64,000 bases of DNA from Acetofilamentum sp. (GCA_020720625.1 DYOH01000003.1:1-64000), one strand, 5' to 3'; numbered from the stretch's first letter, positions 20,358-28,936 are shown. Notes: a model not told the origin generated them from the letters alone. A program made the numbers and translations.

Positions 20358-21566
20358 TTGAAGAGAGTTTTTAGATTTTTAGCTTTAGCCTTGGTTGTAG
20401 TATTTGGAGCTACTTCCTGCAGCGATGAAAGTTCAATTGTTCCGGTTAGTGAAGAAATAGCTTTCGAAGACCTAGAATGGACAAATGGACAAGTTATCCC
20501 AGGACAATATATCGTTATTTTTAAAGAAGACGGGATTAATCAGTCCAATTTAAAATCTGCAGCTTCTTATGACGAAAGAATTGAAGCTATGCGTATGGAA
20601 GTTAATTCTTTCTTAGGTAAAATGAGCATGCAAAAATCTTCTTCAGATATTCAGCAAGTTTATGCTCACTCTGTTTATGGTTTCGCTATGAAAGCCTCTG
20701 TTGCCGAAATTGAATTAATCGTAAAAAGTGACAAAGTTGCTATTGTTGAGCCTGATAGAATGATGGTTTTTGGAAAACCTGCTCCTCAACCTGATCCTAC
20801 TACCAATACACAAGTTGTACCTTGGGGTATAAGCAGAGTAAACGGAGGTGTGGATGCTACAGGCAAAGTTGCTTGGATTATTGATACAGGTGTAGATTTC
20901 GACCATCCTGATTTGAATGTAAACGTTCGCTTAAGCAAAACATTTGTTCGCTCAAAAACTGCTGATGATGATAATGGACATGGTTCTCATTGCGCAGGTA
21001 CAATTGCTGCCAAAAATAATACTGTTGGTGTTGTGGGTGTAGCCGCTAATGCAACTTGTGTGGCTGTAAAAGTCTTGGATAGAAGTGGTAGTGGTGCATA
21101 TTCAGGTGTTATTTCGGGTATTGATTATGTGTCTGCCAATGGAAAATCTGGCGATGTGGCCAATATGAGCTTAGGTGGCCCTGTTTCTGATGCAATTGAT
21201 TTAGCCGTGCTTAATGCAGCTGCTTCAAGTGGTGTAGTATTTGCGCTTGCAGCAGGAAATGAAACAGACGATGCCAACAACCATTCACCTGCACGCATAA
21301 ACGGCCCAAATATCTATACTATTTCTGCTATGGATAATGCAAATAAATTCGCGTATTTCTCTAATTTTGGAAATCCTCCTGTTGATTTCTGCGAACCGGG
21401 TGTAAGCATTTATTCTACTTACAAAGGTGGTTCTTATGCAACATTAAGCGGTACTTCAATGGCTACTCCTCACTTTGCAGGTTTAGTTTTAATTGGAGCC
21501 ATTAGAAATGGTGGTTATGTATTAAACGATCCTGATGGTAATGCAGATGTAATTGGTGTTCATTAA
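20358..21566 (+). CDS. subtilisin-like (S8) serine protease lipoprotein
   Basis: The 402-residue protein begins at a TTG codon. No in-frame ATG lies nearby upstream, and the TTG start yields a complete lipoprotein signal (MKRVFRFLALALVVVFGATS with Cys21). Next is an inhibitor I9-like propeptide (about 48-135, beginning PGQYIVIFKED). The peptidase S8 domain follows, with catalytic Asp176 (IIDTGVDFDHP), His208 (NGHGSHCAGT), oxyanion Asn301 (AAGNE) and Ser367 (SGTSMATPHFAG). It is predicted to be a membrane-anchored, self-processing protease in the periplasm or on the outer surface. Substrate is unknown. Confidence 0.92.
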   Translation: MKRVFRFLALALVVVFGATSCSDESSIVPVSEEIAFEDLEWTNGQVIPGQYIVIFKEDGINQSNLKSAASYDERIEAMRMEVNSFLGKMSMQKSSSDIQQVYAHSVYGFAMKASVAEIELIVKSDKVAIVEPDRMMVFGKPAPQPDPTTNTQVVPWGISRVNGGVDATGKVAWIIDTGVDFDHPDLNVNVRLSKTFVRSKTADDDNGHGSHCAGTIAAKNNTVGVVGVAANATCVAVKVLDRSGSGAYSGVISGIDYVSANGKSGDVANMSLGGPVSDAIDLAVLNAAASSGVVFALAAGNETDDANNHSPARINGPNIYTISAMDNANKFAYFSNFGNPPVDFCEPGVSIYSTYKGGSYATLSGTSMATPHFAGLVLIGAIRNGGYVLNDPDGNADVIGVH

Positions 21567-21587
21567 ATGAATAAAATATAAAACTTT

Positions 21588-21618
21588 AGGGGTTGTTCTT
21601 TTGAGCAACCCCTTTTTT
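21588..21618 (+). terminator. terminator after the S8 protease gene
   Basis: AGGGGTTGTTC (21588-21598) pairs with GAGCAACCCCT (21603-21613) with one G:T pair and a 4-base loop, followed by six T. Confidence 0.85.
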
Positions 21619-21634
21619 GCTTTTTTCTTGATAA

Positions 21635-21691
21635 ATTTATGGTTTGAATGAAGGTGATTTTTTTGTTATTTCATTTATTCAAACCATAAAT
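21635..21691. repeat. perfect 15 bp inverted repeat
   Basis: ATTTATGGTTTGAAT (21635-21649) is repeated exactly in inverted orientation at 21677-21691. With a G:T pair the stem extends to 18 bp around a T-rich 21-base centre. It has no T tract of its own and comes just after a complete terminator, so it may be a protein-binding site, an RNA structure or the remnant of a small element. Confidence 0.6.
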
Positions 21692-21701
21692 GCAATTTTA
21701 C

Positions 21702-21842
21702 ATGGAGGTAAAATATAGATTATTTTACAAGAAAATGGAGAAAGAAAGACTTTCTCGTTTTGGAATTGTGGATAGGGAAAGTTCAAATAAAGGCGATGCA
21801 TTGCGTAGGAGTAATTTTTGTGTTAAAAACTTTTTCCACTAA
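21702..21842 (+). CDS. possible 46-residue small protein
   Basis: An open frame of 46 codons starts at ATG 21702, a few bases after the inverted repeat, and encodes a basic peptide beginning MEVKYRLFYKKMEKERLSRF. No Shine-Dalgarno, promoter or known family is evident. It contains a KGDALR stretch whose 20-base coding sequence also occurs in the GH3/beta-lactamase gene (see findings). It may not be a real gene. Confidence 0.2.
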   Translation: MEVKYRLFYKKMEKERLSRFGIVDRESSNKGDALRRSNFCVKNFFH

Positions 21843-21852
21843 AAATTGTGGC

Positions 21853-21880
21853 AAAAAAAAGCTGCCTTATAGACAGCCTT
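21853..21880 (-). terminator. terminator of the lipoprotein / chemoreceptor-like operon
   Basis: Read on the minus strand, AAGGCTGTC and GGCAGCTTT form a stem (wobble pairs included) around TATAA, followed by a run of T. It lies 20 bases after the lipoprotein gene. Confidence 0.7.
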
Positions 21881-21900
21881 ATGATAGATTTTACGCACGA

Positions 21901-22794
21901 TTAATACTCAACAAATAAGTATTGTTCGCGATAAACTCTGTATTTTTGTGTAATCTCGTCGTATAGAATCGATGTCATACCACTTTCTTCCAGTTTATCG
22001 TAGCTTTTTCTTATATCTTTTAGCATATTCGAAAATTTTTGTATATCTGCATTAACTGCAAATACTTTCATATCTAGCATGGTTCTGTAAAGATACTCAA
22101 TTAAGTTGTCTATTGCCGGTGCTTGAACTTCTACCATTTTTACAATATCTTTGTTTTCGCCCGAATTCGGAAATGCATTTATCGAAAGGTAAACGCTTTC
22201 TAACCAGCTGCCAACGATAATGAAAGGCAAAATATTTACATCTTCGTTTTCTTCCAGATAGTTGCACGTTTTCCAATAAATATCGTTTGAAATAGTATAA
22301 AGTGAATCTGGAGATTCAAGATTTCGGTTAAAACGCTCTACCATTGCTTCGCTGTATCCGATGTCAATTTTAAGGTCGATTGATAGTTGCTGTGTAACCT
22401 TAAAGTATTCAATAGCTTCTTCTTTATTTTCCAGAATTGAGCAGTAGGCTAAATCTGCCGAATAGAAACCAAGATTTATGGCTTTGTCTACATTTCTTTT
22501 AAATCTATTTGTATTTTCTCTGGGATTTAAAATGTTTTTGTCGAAAGTAGGTTTGTTTTCTCGTAAATATTGATATAAATCTACCGGTAGAGGGAGTTTG
22601 TATTTTGTATACACCAAACTTTGGTTATGCATATATTGCATAATCGATTTGCTGCTGTTTAAAGAATCTACTGGCACAATTCCCTGATTGTTGCTTTCGT
22701 TTTTTTTGTCTTCTTGATTACATGCAGAAGCCAGAATAATGAGTAATGCAATAGTGGCTAGTACACCAAATTTTACATGTGCATATTTTTTCAT
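21901..22794 (-). CDS. lipoprotein of unknown function
   Basis: The 297-residue protein has a lipoprotein signal peptide with lipobox LASAC (Cys25) and a polar linker, then a mostly helical body. I recognise no catalytic motif. It is the third gene of a minus-strand cassette behind the degenerate hybrid kinase and the chemoreceptor-like protein, with a 96 nt gap and a terminator after it. A sensory or accessory role in the envelope for the cassette is inference from position only. Confidence 0.75.
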   Translation of the reverse strand: MKKYAHVKFGVLATIALLIILASACNQEDKKNESNNQGIVPVDSLNSSKSIMQYMHNQSLVYTKYKLPLPVDLYQYLRENKPTFDKNILNPRENTNRFKRNVDKAINLGFYSADLAYCSILENKEEAIEYFKVTQQLSIDLKIDIGYSEAMVERFNRNLESPDSLYTISNDIYWKTCNYLEENEDVNILPFIIVGSWLESVYLSINAFPNSGENKDIVKMVEVQAPAIDNLIEYLYRTMLDMKVFAVNADIQKFSNMLKDIRKSYDKLEESGMTSILYDEITQKYRVYREQYLFVEY

Positions 22795-22890
22795 ATAAGT
22801 TAAATTTACGTGTTTTACTAAGTTTCAAGTGTAAAAATACAAAATAATAAAATACAAATAATCAAATTTGCATAATTTTTATAAAAAAGG

Positions 22891-24243
22891 CTATTTTGAT
22901 TGGAATTTATCGAAAATAGAGTCTATTTCGGTGGAATTAACTTTTAAGTTTTCTGCTGTTTTTGAAACTTGTTCCGCAATGATTGCGTTTCGCTGAGCAT
23001 CCTTATTTAGTTCTTCCATAGCTCTGTTTACATAAAGGAGGGTTGTTTTTTCCTCCGTGAGGCTAAGCGCCAAATTATCTGTGTCTTTAGCTAAGCTATC
23101 AATTTTTTGGTTCAAACTAGTAATCATGTTCTGAAACTCAATTGAGCTTGTACTTATGTTGGTTACAAGATCTAATACTAAATTTGCCGATTTGGATGAT
23201 GTTTCGGCAAGTTTTCTAATTTCATCTGCAATTACCTTAAACCCGCCCGAAAATTGCCCTGCTCTGGATGCTTCTATAGATGCGTTAATGGCTAAAATAT
23301 CTGTCTTTTCCGAAATGTTTATTATTGTTTCGGTAAATTCATTGATTTCTGATGTGGCTATTTGATACTTTTCGAATCCGGCTTTTAGTTCCGATAGATT
23401 TTTATACGATTCTTTCGTAAATATGGCTATTTGATTGGCGTTTTCGGTGCCTTGAGCAATTGTTTGTGTTAGTTCTTCAATAGATGTGGATACTTCTTCT
23501 ATGTTACTGGCTTGCCTGTTTACTGCCTCGGTTATTTCTTTTTGACTAATATCCAATTGGTTGGCTTGGGAGATTAATTGGTGGCTAAGTTTTGATGTGC
23601 TATCTAAAATGCTTTGAATTTCTGAGAGTTCTATCGTTTTTTTGCTTGCATCTACCGATATATTTTGGGCATCTGAATTAAACTTATTTACAAAGAATAT
23701 GATAAGATAAATACCTACCAATGTAAATATAAAATTCATGAGACCTGTGCGTATAAAATGCGAAAATTCATTATCTAATTTGGCGTGATACATAAAAAAA
23801 TTGAGAAGCACAAAAACAAGGATGATTAAAAAATTCAGGCTAATAAAATATTTATCGGAAAAAAGTGCTCCTAGTGCCATAAAAATTAAAACCAAATAAT
23901 AACCAGCTACATAAAAATGCAAATGTGTGCCGCTACCAAAAGCAAACAAGAAACTCATAAATACCATAACCAATCCCGATGGCAGCAAATTACCTGCAAG
24001 TTTGAAATTTCCTTTGCGCAAAATGTACAAATCTATCAGAAAAATAAAACTTAGAATAAAAGGTACTGCAAGTTTGCGTATAATGGAGTCCTTGTATTGA
24101 CCGCTATAAAAATTCATAAATAGATAAACAAGCATCAACACAAAACCTATTATATTGATATAAATAAGTGCGTTGGTTTTTGTTTTGTCTAGCTCAGTTT
24201 CATATTTTATGCGACTGCTAAAATATATGATGATATTTTTCAT
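22891..24243 (-). CDS. chemoreceptor-like protein with six membrane helices and MCP signalling domain
   Basis: This 450-residue protein has about six hydrophobic helices (roughly 27-45, 56-76, 84-104, 110-128, 135-152, 168-186) and no large periplasmic sensor domain or HAMP. A long coiled coil (about 190-445) follows. Its hairpin tip (316-349) has the methyl-accepting chemotaxis signature: AINASIEASRAGQ, then GGFKVIADEIRKLAE. That tip binds CheA/CheW in known receptors. No che gene is in the window, and flagellar chemotaxis is rare in this phylum. It lies 17 bases after the degenerate hybrid kinase gene and is probably co-transcribed with it. Confidence 0.88.
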   Translation of the reverse strand: MKNIIIYFSSRIKYETELDKTKTNALIYINIIGFVLMLVYLFMNFYSGQYKDSIIRKLAVPFILSFIFLIDLYILRKGNFKLAGNLLPSGLVMVFMSFLFAFGSGTHLHFYVAGYYLVLIFMALGALFSDKYFISLNFLIILVFVLLNFFMYHAKLDNEFSHFIRTGLMNFIFTLVGIYLIIFFVNKFNSDAQNISVDASKKTIELSEIQSILDSTSKLSHQLISQANQLDISQKEITEAVNRQASNIEEVSTSIEELTQTIAQGTENANQIAIFTKESYKNLSELKAGFEKYQIATSEINEFTETIINISEKTDILAINASIEASRAGQFSGGFKVIADEIRKLAETSSKSANLVLDLVTNISTSSIEFQNMITSLNQKIDSLAKDTDNLALSLTEEKTTLLYVNRAMEELNKDAQRNAIIAEQVSKTAENLKVNSTEIDSIFDKFQSK

Positions 24244-24260
24244 TCGGATTGTAAGAACAA

Positions 24261-25958
24261 TTAATTCATATTATGTTTTCTAATTAGTTCCGCCATGTAA
24301 GCTTTGAGTTTATCCATTTGTATGGGTTTGGTCATGTATTTATCCATCCCTACATCTAAACAGCTGTTCTCGTCTCCTTGCATGGCATTTGCTGTAACAG
24401 CTATTATCGGTGTATAGCTGTTGGTGGTTTTTTCTATTTCCCTTATTTTTATCGAGGCTTTTATTCCATCCATTACTGGCATTTGTATATCCATTAATAT
24501 GATATCATATTTTGTTTTTCCAAAAACGTCTAAAGCTTCTTTCCCGTTGTTGGCTACATCTATATTGGCTACCAAAGTTTCTAGCGCAAGTAATATTACT
24601 TTTTGGTTTATCAGATTATCCTCTACCAGCAAAACATTTGATGTTCTAAGAATTTCTTCGTCGCTTGCTTCGTTATATGCTAAAAATTCTTTGCTTTGGT
24701 TTAACGGTTTTTTATAGATTGTTTCTCTTTTATCATATTCGCTGCTTTGCAATCGGCTTATTTTGTCGAATATTCCTTTTAAACTTATCGAAGAAAATTC
24801 GTCTTCGATATTCACATAAAGCTTGCAGGCAATATTTTTGCATATATCTCTAACTATTTTGATATCAAGAATCTCGAGAAGCTTCTCTTGACTTTTATCT
24901 TCTAGTTCAATGGCTTTTGAAATATGTAGTTTCCCTAATTTCTTTATTTCAAAATGGTAATTTATTGAATCTTCAGAATCTGAATCTGATTTTAGGTGAA
25001 TTTCGATATCAAGCGTTTTTTCTGAATTATATTTATTATAGCTTTCCAAAACATGAAAAAGAATTTGCTTCAATTTTATTGGATTTCCTATTATTCTTGG
25101 CGGAAAATTCTCATTTATCAGTAGGTTGATATTTAAATTTTTGTTTTGGCTTTTCGCAAAATCTATAAAATTGTTTAGGGTAAGGTAAATATTAAATTTT
25201 ATTTTATCGTTGTCTTCGTTTTCTTTTTCAAAGCGCACTTTATTCCTTTTATCCAGAATTTCTACTACATCTACTAATGTATAAGCAGATGCAGCAATGG
25301 TGTCAAGATAATCTTGTTGAATATCGTCTAGCTCTGTGCGGGCAAAAAAATCGTTTATTCCAATAATATTATTTAATGGTGTGCGCAATTGATGAGAGAA
25401 ACTTTGTAAAAATGTTTTTTGAGAATCTATTTCTTTTTGCAATTCGTCGTTCGAAGCCACTTGTTCATCTATTAGTTTATTAGAATTATTGCTAATAATA
25501 TAGAATACTATCCCCGAGAGCAGAAATAAAACTATTTGTATGCTAAGATGTGAAATTGGGTAATCTGTAGCAGAAATAATGTACATTGCCGGGTATATAA
25601 AAATCATTACCAATAGGGTGGCAAATACAATTTTGGATTGTTGCCATAGATTTATTAGCATCCATGGAAATATAATTACCGAAATATAGATTAATACATA
25701 ATTTAGCCGAATGCTGTAAATAAGAAATATGGCAAAAGCCAAGGATAAACTAAGATAAATTTTGATGAGTAAATTATTGGTGTTGATTTTTATTCTGGCC
25801 AGAAGAATTATGAGTAATGAAAGCGAAATTATTCCGGAGATATTGGCAAACATCAGCTTACTATTCAGATAGCTCAGAATTCCAATGGTAGCCCAAACTA
25901 GTGTACCAATAAAAAAGGTAATTCGCGTAATTTGTGTATTTGTATTGGTTTTACTCAT
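24261..25958 (-). CDS. hybrid histidine kinase with degenerate ATPase domain
   Basis: The 565-residue protein has five or six membrane helices (about 12-155) and a HisKA domain with phosphoacceptor His189 (FSHQLRTPLNN). The HATPase-like region (about 250-400) is degenerate: the N-box asparagines are His302 and Ser306, no DxGxG motif is present, and the GxGLGL lid is LEILDIKIV. A C-terminal receiver domain is intact, with VEDN, Asp490 (LMDIQMPVMDG) and Lys544 (MTKP). It is predicted not to bind ATP normally, so His189 and Asp490 may relay phosphate from elsewhere. It is the first gene of the cassette with the chemoreceptor-like protein and the lipoprotein. Confidence 0.88.
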   Translation of the reverse strand: MSKTNTNTQITRITFFIGTLVWATIGILSYLNSKLMFANISGIISLSLLIILLARIKINTNNLLIKIYLSLSLAFAIFLIYSIRLNYVLIYISVIIFPWMLINLWQQSKIVFATLLVMIFIYPAMYIISATDYPISHLSIQIVLFLLSGIVFYIISNNSNKLIDEQVASNDELQKEIDSQKTFLQSFSHQLRTPLNNIIGINDFFARTELDDIQQDYLDTIAASAYTLVDVVEILDKRNKVRFEKENEDNDKIKFNIYLTLNNFIDFAKSQNKNLNINLLINENFPPRIIGNPIKLKQILFHVLESYNKYNSEKTLDIEIHLKSDSDSEDSINYHFEIKKLGKLHISKAIELEDKSQEKLLEILDIKIVRDICKNIACKLYVNIEDEFSSISLKGIFDKISRLQSSEYDKRETIYKKPLNQSKEFLAYNEASDEEILRTSNVLLVEDNLINQKVILLALETLVANIDVANNGKEALDVFGKTKYDIILMDIQMPVMDGIKASIKIREIEKTTNSYTPIIAVTANAMQGDENSCLDVGMDKYMTKPIQMDKLKAYMAELIRKHNMN

Positions 25959-26080
25959 TTCCTGGTGCTCTTGATTTGGTCAGTTTTTTTATTTTTTTTC
26001 GCAGCCATTTTCCTTTACATTGGCAGTTTAAAGATACAAATAAAATGTTTATTTTTAAATGTTTTTTTAGTTTTTTCCTT

Positions 26081-26740
26081 ATGAAGAGAGTTATTGTATT
26101 GTTTTTGTTTTTAGTTGCTGGTAATCAGATGTTTTCGCAGGAGCAGAAAATGGTAAAATATTTCACCGGTTTTTCGTTTCAAGATGGAATATATATCAAT
26201 TTTCTGGATTTTAAGCAGAATTCGCCCGTACCGGCCTATCGTTTTGCAAATAAAGTTAGTCCGAGTGCTTATTTTATTTACGAGGAATTAATTCAATTGC
26301 CCGAATTGTTACTTATTACATCAACTGGCGATACGGTGGCCATACAAACGGATGCAATATGGGGGTATTCGGTTAATAACTACGTTTATATTCAAACAAA
26401 CGGCAATTTTTCCAGAATCCATCAGATTGGTGCTTTATCACATTTTGTAGGAAAAAAAATAGTTGTAGAAAACACTTATGTAGATCCTACATCTATGTAT
26501 TGGCGCAATCAAACCATGCGTACACAAACAACTCGCGAAGAAATGCAAGAGTATGTGCTCGATTTTGAAAGTGGCAGCATTGTTGAATTTGACTTAAAGA
26601 CAATTGAAGGCATACTTAAACGTGATTTGGAGCTTTTTGATGAGTTTAATCAGTTAAATCCAAAGAAGAAAAAACAGCTCAAGTTTTTTTATTTAAAGAA
26701 ATACAACGAAAGAAATCCAATTTATTTTCCAATTAATTAA
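26081..26740 (+). CDS. secreted protein of unknown function
   Basis: I place the start at ATG 26081, which gives 219 residues with a clean signal peptide (MKRVIVLFLFLVAGNQMFSQ). The longer frame would overlap the divergent kinase gene and place the hydrophobic segment internally. The mature part is rich in aromatic and beta-type segments and ends with a basic helix (LNPKKKKQLKFFYLKKY). No family is recognised. The next gene starts 11 bases later and also encodes a secreted protein, so the two probably form an operon. Confidence 0.7.
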   Translation: MKRVIVLFLFLVAGNQMFSQEQKMVKYFTGFSFQDGIYINFLDFKQNSPVPAYRFANKVSPSAYFIYEELIQLPELLLITSTGDTVAIQTDAIWGYSVNNYVYIQTNGNFSRIHQIGALSHFVGKKIVVENTYVDPTSMYWRNQTMRTQTTREEMQEYVLDFESGSIVEFDLKTIEGILKRDLELFDEFNQLNPKKKKQLKFFYLKKYNERNPIYFPIN

Positions 26741-26751
26741 AATTTAAGTGT

Positions 26752-27603
26752 ATGAAAAAAATTACCCTTATTATTTCTTGTGTATTATGGTTTCATCAAA
26801 TCAATGCCCAAAATGCAGTTCCAGACGCTGCTAATTTGGCTCGATTTAAAAAATCTACCACTTATGTTGTGCTCGATCAGTCGATGTTTGGTACGGTTTA
26901 CAATCAGAAAATTCAGGAGGCTATGAATTTGCATTGGAAAATTACTCCTTTTGAGTTTATTAATGAGGCTCAGTATCAGAAACAAATGACAAATCCGAAT
27001 AGCTCTTTTTTAGCAAAAACCGAGGTCTCTTTTAAAAACGACAAACAAAAAATTCCTTACGAATTTCTTAATTTAATGATGGGCGCAACATCGGGCCATG
27101 TTACTCAAATGCCTGATATTGCTAATTTTCCATTGGCTTATGCTAAATCATCAGACGAAAATTATTCTTATAAGATTGGGATGATTCTGATTTTTTTGCA
27201 GAATCACATTAAAATTGTTGCGAAAAATCCTTCCCTTACCGAAAAAAATATCATTAAATATTATAACCAGAACCGCACCAAAATTCACGACAAAATTCTT
27301 TATGTATTAGAAAATGACTTAACTGCAAGTGTTAATTCTGTTGATGAGATTAAAAAAATATATCCTTTCGAAGTTTTAATTGTAGAAAAAGTTGATATAG
27401 AGAACGCTATAAACGAAAAAATGGAGAATGTGGTGTTTTTTCATGTGGTTAAGCCCGAAAAAGAGAGCCCCAAAAAAGAGCGCTGCTATAAATTAATTAT
27501 GGGAGCAGGCGATGCACACCTATATTATTGGAGCATGGATGTAATTTCGGAGAAAAAACCAGCAGGTGTACTTTCCGATGATTTTAAATCGATTTCGAAA
27601 TAA
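26752..27603 (+). CDS. secreted protein of unknown function
   Basis: The 283-residue protein starts with a signal peptide (MKKITLIISCVLWFHQINAQ). The body alternates beta and helical segments and includes AGDAHLYYWSMDVISEKKP near the end. I recognise no enzyme motif. It follows the secreted protein at 26081 by 11 bases and is followed by a terminator, so the pair is a two-gene unit. Confidence 0.75.
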   Translation: MKKITLIISCVLWFHQINAQNAVPDAANLARFKKSTTYVVLDQSMFGTVYNQKIQEAMNLHWKITPFEFINEAQYQKQMTNPNSSFLAKTEVSFKNDKQKIPYEFLNLMMGATSGHVTQMPDIANFPLAYAKSSDENYSYKIGMILIFLQNHIKIVAKNPSLTEKNIIKYYNQNRTKIHDKILYVLENDLTASVNSVDEIKKIYPFEVLIVEKVDIENAINEKMENVVFFHVVKPEKESPKKERCYKLIMGAGDAHLYYWSMDVISEKKPAGVLSDDFKSISK

Positions 27604-27614
27604 TTTTTTTATCC

Positions 27615-27648
27615 ACCGCAACAAGCTTGGCCTGTTGCGGTACTTTTT
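27615..27648 (+). terminator. terminator after the secreted-protein pair
   Basis: ACCGCAACA (27615-27623) pairs perfectly with TGTTGCGGT (27633-27641), followed by ACTTTTT. It lies between convergent genes. Confidence 0.8.
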
Positions 27649-27661
27649 ATTATAGTATAAC

Positions 27662-28936
27662 TTATCTTCCTGTACCCCAGAATCTTGCGCCTTTGCCTAA
27701 TTGCTCCTCGAGTCTGATAAGTTGATTAAATTTAAAATTTGTTTCCCCACGCGACGGAGCTCCAAGCTTTATTTGACCAACATTTAATCCTACAGCCAAA
27801 TCAACAATAAAAGAATCTTCTGTTTCTCCAATTCTATGGCTTACTATGCAATTCATGCTATTGTGCTGTGCCAATTCTATTGCATTAATTGTTTCGGTAA
27901 GTGTTCCAATTTGATTTGGTTTTATTACCACCGAGTTTGCTGCTCCAAGAGATAAACCATATAAAATTCTTTCGGTATTGGTTACAAATAAATCATCGCC
28001 AACAAGTTGCGTTTTATCTCCGAAACTATGGGTTGCTTTAACCCAGTATTCCCAATCGTCTTCCGAAAGAATATCTTCTGCAGAGATTATGGGGTATTTA
28101 TCTATTAATTTTTGCCAGTAGGCCAGGTATTCATCTTGCGAAAACGCACTTTTTTGATGTCTAAGCGCATATTTTTTTTCTTCCGGACGATAAAAAAAAT
28201 TGGCGGCTGCATCTATGGCAATAGAAATGTCCTCACCGGGTTTATAGCCAGCTTTTTCTATCGCTTTTAGTAAAAAATCTATGGCCTCTTCGTTGGTTTG
28301 TAAATGTGGCAATATGGAACCTTGCGTTGAGAGCGAATTGTTAATTTTTTCCGCTTCAATAATTTGTCTTGCGTTTTCAAAAACTTCTATTCCCATTTTT
28401 ATTGCATCCGAAAAACTTGAAGCTCCATTGGGTACAATCATAAAATCCTGAAAATCAAGACCATTGTTGGCGTGTATACCTCCAGAGAAAACATTAATTA
28501 ATGGGAGTGGTAAGGTATTGCCATTTACGCCGCCCAAATACCTATAAAGGCTTTGGTTTGCCGAATTTGCTGCTGCTTTTGCTGCTGCCAGCGATACTGC
28601 AAGTGTGGTATTGGCTCCTAAATTTGATTTGTCTTTTGTCCCGTCCAGCTCTATAAGGCTGGCATCGATTATATTTTGCTCGAATACCCAGATACCCTGC
28701 AATTCTTCACTAATTATTTTATTTATTGTATTTATGCACTTAATTACCCCTTTTCCAAAATGCCGGCCCATATCTTGGTCGCGCACTTCTTTGGCTTCGT
28801 ATTTACCCAAAGAAATTCCCGACGGTACTGAAGCTCTGCCCATTACTCCGTGTTCGGTATAAACATCTGCCTCAATTGTTGGAATACCTCTGGAATCTAA
28901 AATTTCTCTGGCTTGTATTTGAGCTATTCTTCCCAT
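27662..28936 (-). CDS. enolase homologue lacking the catalytic glutamates
   Basis: Full-length enolase fold (424 residues), collinear with bacterial enolases over its whole length. Metal ligands Asp242, Glu287 and Asp314 (VGDDLFVTN), the catalytic base Lys339 (VIKPNQIGTLTET), His155 (GGIHANN), His367-Arg368 and Lys390 are kept. Two acid-side residues are changed. The QEFM glutamate is Asp164 (FQDFM). The normally invariant VGDEGG motif reads LSTQGS, so its glutamate is Gln205. The serine of SHRS is Ile369. In yeast enolase, changes at these two glutamates abolish most activity. It is therefore probably not the glycolytic enolase; a canonical copy is expected elsewhere. It lies downstream of a LytTR regulator on the same strand. 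Confidence 0.9.
   Translation of the reverse strand: MGRIAQIQAREILDSRGIPTIEADVYTEHGVMGRASVPSGISLGKYEAKEVRDQDMGRHFGKGVIKCINTINKIISEELQGIWVFEQNIIDASLIELDGTKDKSNLGANTTLAVSLAAAKAAANSANQSLYRYLGGVNGNTLPLPLINVFSGGIHANNGLDFQDFMIVPNGASSFSDAIKMGIEVFENARQIIEAEKINNSLSTQGSILPHLQTNEEAIDFLLKAIEKAGYKPGEDISIAIDAAANFFYRPEEKKYALRHQKSAFSQDEYLAYWQKLIDKYPIISAEDILSEDDWEYWVKATHSFGDKTQLVGDDLFVTNTERILYGLSLGAANSVVIKPNQIGTLTETINAIELAQHNSMNCIVSHRIGETEDSFIVDLAVGLNVGQIKLGAPSRGETNFKFNQLIRLEEQLGKGARFWGTGR

Noticed and set aside
21588..21691. Two consecutive hairpins as one tandem terminator
   Set aside because: The first hairpin is a complete terminator; the second has a long loop and no T tract, so I list it as a separate unexplained repeat.
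25934..26080. Longer N-terminus for the secreted protein at 26081
   Set aside because: It overlaps the divergent kinase gene and would bury the signal peptide inside the protein.
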